Of a stretch of 30,062 bases of DNA, positions 27,887-30,062 are shown piece by piece. Below the pieces are notes generated by a model, which was not told where the DNA came from, ran no database searches, and was given only the letters and a program-made list of their open reading frames with translations. The first letter of the stretch is position 1, and every line of letters starts with the position of its first letter. A program made the position numbers and the translations under genes. This DNA comes from a virus, in IMG/VR virus record IMGVR_UViG_3300025151_000192, positions 1 through 30,062 of that record, one strand, 5' to 3'.

Positions 27887-27915
27887 TTGTTTTATGTTTT
27901 TAAATTAATAATACA

Positions 27916-27948
27916 CAAATTTAAAACAAAAAAATTAATATAAACAAA
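27916..27948 (-). promoter_or_regulatory. Consensus Bacteroidota promoter for the SSB unit
   Basis: On the minus strand TTTG (plus 27945-27948) and TAAATTTG (plus 27916-27923, a full TAnnTTTG match) are 21 bases apart. The upstream sequence TGTAAATAA before TTTG resembles that of the 24.6 kb promoter. The first ATG follows at 27886. A strong terminator lies 24 bases upstream (27972-28000), so the unit is insulated. Confidence 0.8.
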
Positions 27949-27971
27949 TTATTTACATATTATTTTTAAAC

Positions 27972-28000
27972 AAAAAAAACCGCCCTAAAAAAAAGGCGGT
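27972..28000 (-). terminator. Rho-independent terminator after the NinG-like gene
   Basis: On the minus strand ACCGCC and GGCGGT form a 6 bp stem closing an A/T-rich loop, followed by eight T (plus strand 27972-27979). It ends the single-gene transcript of 28065-28469, 65 bases downstream of its stop. The 178-base region 27887-28064 holds only this and the promoter. Confidence 0.85.
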
Positions 28001-28064
28001 CATTTTCAGCTGGTTAGCTTATGAAAACAAAAACAAAGACTTATTAAGGTCTACACAAAAATAA

Positions 28065-28469
28065 CTAATTATCTAAACTATCTATCTTTTCTTTGTAGGT
28101 ATTTATTAACATTTCTAAATCTATTAAATCAAGCTTTACAGTTTCCCTTGTTTTTTGGTGCAGCTGTTCAGCCGTACCGCTGCCATATTTACTGTCTAAA
28201 TTTATGCTGAATTTATACTGCTCACCGTATTTATAGACATTACAACCCACACATTGAACCTGACAATTATTTTCGTCCCAACGTGTAGCCAAGTGTTTAC
28301 GGCTCATAAAGTGACCGCACTGCATTCCCTTACCTTTCCAATATTCTTTTTTACCGCAAGTAAAACAAGTAACATTCCCGTTTTTATCAGCATCACGCAA
28401 GCGTATATATATGCTAAATACTTCGTCAAGTTTTGCAATTAATCTTTGTCTTTTTGTTTTTTTCGCCAT
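28065..28469 (-). CDS. ninG: NinG-like recombination / zinc protein
   Basis: A 134-residue protein resembling lambda NinG. A helix EVFSIYIRLRDADKNG precedes a double zinc site: C35-x2-C38 (CFTCGK), C51-x-H53 (CGHF), H59, and C69, C73, C76 (CQVQCVGC). The MQCGHFMSRKHLATRWDENN pattern is the family signature. The end (SKYGSGTAEQLHQKTRETV) matches the C-terminal helix. NinG acts in phage recombination and may be a structure-specific nuclease. It has its own transcript between the 28.55 kb promoter and the 27.97 kb terminator. Confidence 0.85.
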   Translation of the reverse strand: MAKKTKRQRLIAKLDEVFSIYIRLRDADKNGNVTCFTCGKKEYWKGKGMQCGHFMSRKHLATRWDENNCQVQCVGCNVYKYGEQYKFSINLDSKYGSGTAEQLHQKTRETVKLDLIDLEMLINTYKEKIDSLDN

Positions 28470-28551
28470 TTGAATAAACCCCAGTTATCTTATATTTATA
28501 TAACTGTTTTTTTATGTTTTTATTTATAACTATTTTTAACTATAAATAATG

Positions 28552-28559
28552 CAAAGTTA
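28552..28559 (-). promoter_or_regulatory. Putative promoter -7 box for ninG
   Basis: Plus strand CAAAGTTA reads TAACTTTG on the minus strand, an exact TAnnTTTG match. The -33 side is only T-rich and has no TTTG, so it is weaker than the other promoters. The leader is about 75 bases to the ATG at 28469. The A/T-rich 28470-28586 stretch contains nothing else that I can support. Confidence 0.55.
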
Positions 28560-28586
28560 TATATTTTATTTTAAATAAAAAAAAAT

Positions 28587-29066
28587 TTATTTTTTCCAGT
28601 GCTTTGTAATCTTTTCTGCGCTACGCATACCAAAGTAACCGCCATAGACCAATAATAACAGTGAAGAAAGTAGGTCTATCCAGTTTGCGTCTATTTTAAA
28701 GCCCTCTATTGAGCTATCTAATATAATGTAAATAAATAGGGTTGCAGTTAAAAAAGCAAGCGTTAAAGGTCTTATATTGCGTGTTAAATAGCTTTCTGTT
28801 TGGTTGTCGCTTACCCATCTTTTTGTGGTTTCCTGCATTTCTAACATATCGTAACGCAGTTCCTCAAGTAGTAATTCTTTATCAGCTTCGGTTAATTGTG
28901 TGCTGCCTTTTATTTGTTTACTTAATTCTTTTAAACTTTCTATTCCAGTTATACTGCCAGCGGCGTCCAATATGCTTGGGGCTATTGTTTTACCTTGTTT
29001 TACAAGCCAGCGCAACGCATCGCCTACTCTTGTTGTACCGTTTTTTTCTTTATACTTTCCTGGCAT
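28587..29066 (-). CDS. Holin-like membrane protein
   Basis: A 159-residue protein from the ATG at 29066 (MPGKYKEKNGTTRVGDALR), preferred over a longer non-ATG frame. A soluble helical N-terminal part carries LDAAGSITGIESLKELSKQI and LLEELRYDMLEMQETTKRWV. Two hydrophobic segments then follow, RPLTLAFLTATLFIYIIL and DLLSSLLLLVYGGYFGMRSA, and a basic end KITKHWKK. This is the layout of GTA-type holins with a long soluble N-terminus. It overlaps the endolysin gene by 17 bases. It probably sets the timing of membrane permeabilisation. Confidence 0.7.
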   Translation of the reverse strand: MPGKYKEKNGTTRVGDALRWLVKQGKTIAPSILDAAGSITGIESLKELSKQIKGSTQLTEADKELLLEELRYDMLEMQETTKRWVSDNQTESYLTRNIRPLTLAFLTATLFIYIILDSSIEGFKIDANWIDLLSSLLLLVYGGYFGMRSAEKITKHWKK

Positions 29067-29433
29067 AGTTCCAACGTGCTTTAGTTTTGCGGATATCATA
29101 ATGTACAAAAGTGTCGTAGAGCCCCAGTCCGCCCTGAAGCATTAAACCCATATCAATCAAATCTTCTATAAGTGTAAAAACTTCTATCGGTTTTAAGCTA
29201 TCTATTGTTATATCAGCGGCCTTTCCTAAAAGGTGTTGTGAAGTTTTTGAGCCCCCTACTTTTTTGTTATGTTTTGGGCTGCGGTATGCACTGTTAATTC
29301 TAACAGGCCTACCAGTATAATCCCTTAAAAATTGTAATTGCCCAGCCAGTTTAATAATATTTTCATAAACTTCAAGCGGCATTACAGCCCCACTTTTACA
29401 CTTAAACTCTTTTATTTTAAAGTTCTTTGTCAT
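29050..29433 (-). CDS. M15-family peptidase endolysin
   Basis: A 127-residue protein from ATG 29433 (MTKNFKIKEFKCKSGAVMP). Family D-Ala-D-Ala carboxypeptidase/M15: VRINSAYRSPKHNKKVGG followed by the zinc ligands H67 (SQHLLGKAAD) and D74, and H111 with D113 (FVHYDIR). The pattern H-x6-D ... H-x-D is complete. It cleaves peptidoglycan stem peptides at the end of infection. There is no signal peptide, so release depends on a holin. Encoded between two small membrane proteins, it forms the lysis cassette after the fibre genes. Confidence 0.85.
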   Translation of the reverse strand: MTKNFKIKEFKCKSGAVMPLEVYENIIKLAGQLQFLRDYTGRPVRINSAYRSPKHNKKVGGSKTSQHLLGKAADITIDSLKPIEVFTLIEDLIDMGLMLQGGLGLYDTFVHYDIRKTKARWNYARKV

Positions 29434-29584
29434 TCTTTTTTTTGTGCGTTTCGTATATCTTTTGAAACGTATATACAATAGAAGCTAATAAAAGAATAAT
29501 CTTTAGACTATTCTCAACGTGCGTAAAACTTACCCCTAAGCTAATAGCATTAAAAAACGCTAATCTCAAATCGCTTACACTCAT
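29417..29584 (-). CDS. Small single-membrane-segment lysis protein (holin candidate)
   Basis: A 55-residue protein: MSVSDLRLAFFNAISLGVS, ENSLKIILLLASIVYTFQK and IYETHKKKNDKEL. One strong hydrophobic helix (KIILLLASIVYTF) and a basic C-terminus fit a small holin or spanin-like partner. ATG 29584 overlaps the 32-residue ORF's TGA as ATGA and has an AAAAGGG Shine-Dalgarno-like stretch; an in-frame ATG at 29614 would add 10 residues. It overlaps the endolysin start by 17 bases. Confidence 0.6.
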   Translation of the reverse strand: MSVSDLRLAFFNAISLGVSFTHVENSLKIILLLASIVYTFQKIYETHKKKNDKEL

Positions 29585-29679
29585 AACATCAACCCTTTTA
29601 AAAATTTGTTCCATTTAGCGATTAACCAAAATTGTAACGCTTCTATTTTATCTGCTAAGTATCTCAGTCCTTTTACCAT
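29581..29679 (-). CDS. 32-residue amphipathic peptide
   Basis: A very short ORF: MVKGLRYLADKIEALQFWL, then IAKWNKFLKGLML. It forms an amphipathic, basic helix with several Trp and Phe, the kind that sits on membranes. It starts after the 110-residue gene and its stop overlaps the holin-like start as ATGA. It may be a lysis regulator or a leader. Length makes it uncertain. Confidence 0.5.
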   Translation of the reverse strand: MVKGLRYLADKIEALQFWLIAKWNKFLKGLML

Positions 29680-29683
29680 TTTA

Positions 29684-30016
29684 TTACATTTTATTTTCTA
29701 AATAATCAATACCATAAAAGTTGTGAAGTGGCTCACCGCTTGGCGTAACCGCATAGCTTTTCCAACCGTATGGGTGTTCTTCTATTCCGTTCCAAACTAC
29801 ATCTATTAAGTATTTTTCACTGAGTACAGGGTCTTTAATTACATTCCCCTCTGCATCAGTTTCGCCTTCTTCTAATACTTCGTGTCCTAATCTGACAATA
29901 GCGTGGCTGTGCGTTGGGTATTCATTACCATTCTCATCAGTATCTACCCCTAAGCCTTTTATTTTAGTTTCAGCTTGTTCCTCGCTGTCAAAAATATATT
30001 TACCTACTTTTATCAT
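29684..30016 (-). CDS. Hypothetical 110-residue protein after the fibre gene
   Basis: An acidic protein: MIKVGKYIFDSEEQAETKI, GVDTDENGNEYPTHSHAIV, RLGHEVLEEGETDAEGNVI, YLIDVVWNGIEEHPYGWKSY and PLHNFYGIDYLENKM. The aromatic HPYGWKSYAVTPSGEPLHNF segment is a recurrent element of Bacteroidota-phage proteins near tail genes as I recall. It is coupled to the fibre gene as ATGA across the circle junction, so it is probably a tail-tip accessory or fibre chaperone. No catalytic residues seen. Confidence 0.6.
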   Translation of the reverse strand: MIKVGKYIFDSEEQAETKIKGLGVDTDENGNEYPTHSHAIVRLGHEVLEEGETDAEGNVIKDPVLSEKYLIDVVWNGIEEHPYGWKSYAVTPSGEPLHNFYGIDYLENKM

Positions 30017-30062
30017 AGTGTTGTAATTTCTATTGCTTCTGCATTTGTTAATACTCTATCGT
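29964..30062. repeat. Terminal direct repeat, right copy
   Basis: Exact second copy of bases 1-99. Positions 30013-30062 duplicate the 3' end of the fibre gene (50-99), and 29964-30016 duplicate the start of the 110-residue gene. It should be removed when the circle is closed. Confidence 0.95.

Noticed and set aside
27887-28064. Origin of replication or tRNA in the largest gap
   Set aside because: The stretch holds a terminator and a promoter. I saw no iterons or tRNA-like cloverleaf, and no tRNA was seen elsewhere.
28559-28600. A terminator after the holin-like gene
   Set aside because: Only an A/T hairpin (AAATAAA/TTTATTT) is present. It has no G/C pairs and could be chance in A/T-rich DNA.

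Overview
The window is a complete tailed-phage genome, read almost entirely as one leftward (minus-strand) gene set. Positions 1-99 are repeated exactly at 29964-30062, and the gene starting at 30016 overlaps the fibre gene ending at 50 by ATGA across that junction. The sequence therefore closes into a circle of 29,963 bp. The low GC, the Bacteroidota-type promoters (TTTG spaced 19-21 nt from TAnnTTTG-like boxes), the weak Shine-Dalgarno signals and the protein families point to a phage of a Bacteroidota (probably Flavobacteriia) host. TerL, portal, HK97-type capsid, tail tube, tape measure and tail-assembly frameshift indicate a siphovirus with a long non-contractile tail. No integrase, repressor or rightward gene is visible, so a virulent lifestyle is the simplest reading.

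Layout in the direction of transcription (high to low coordinates). 28469-28065: a NinG-like gene between a promoter and a terminator. 27886-26816: an early unit from a consensus promoter with two small genes, a possible recombination mediator and an SSB-like protein, closed by a terminator. 26749-24664: RecA/RepA-like ATPase, sigma-factor-like protein, small cysteine-containing proteins and a PD-(D/E)XK nuclease. 24578-19207: small accessory proteins, a RecE-like nuclease and a tight block with a TET/JBP-like 2-oxoglutarate dioxygenase (21483-22352), a MazG-like small protein, a nuclease-like protein and a GT-A glycosyltransferase (20108-20848), followed by a stand-alone DnaA domain-IV-like protein. 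19166-17668: TerS and TerL. 17565-16899: three small genes with their own promoter and terminator.

From 16809 to about 2270 come the virion genes: a tail-assembly chaperone with a -1 frameshift, tail terminator-like, HK97 gp10-like, distal tail and hub proteins and tape measure. Next are an XkdF-like protease, scaffold, major capsid and tail tube (each of the last two followed by a terminator), then portal and connector. Fibre/receptor-binding proteins (2280-50) and lysis genes (29679-28587) finish the circle. Placing head genes after the tape measure, with the portal about 13 kb from TerL, is unusual.

The most interesting part is the candidate DNA hypermodification operon at 20108-22352. 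An in-situ base oxidase and a glycosyltransferase are encoded together without a visible methyltransferase. The glycosyltransferase and its nuclease-like neighbour both end in a QxxLF sequence resembling a sliding-clamp-binding peptide. The second strong point is a -1 frameshift at a run of nine T residues in the tail chaperone gene, which adds an 84-residue extension that ordinary ORF calling misses. Several genes shorter than 60 codons (2270, 2322, 8101, 11190, 16899, 21307, 24435, 25258, 27537, 29581) were found by reading the gaps; most overlap or nearly abut their neighbours.
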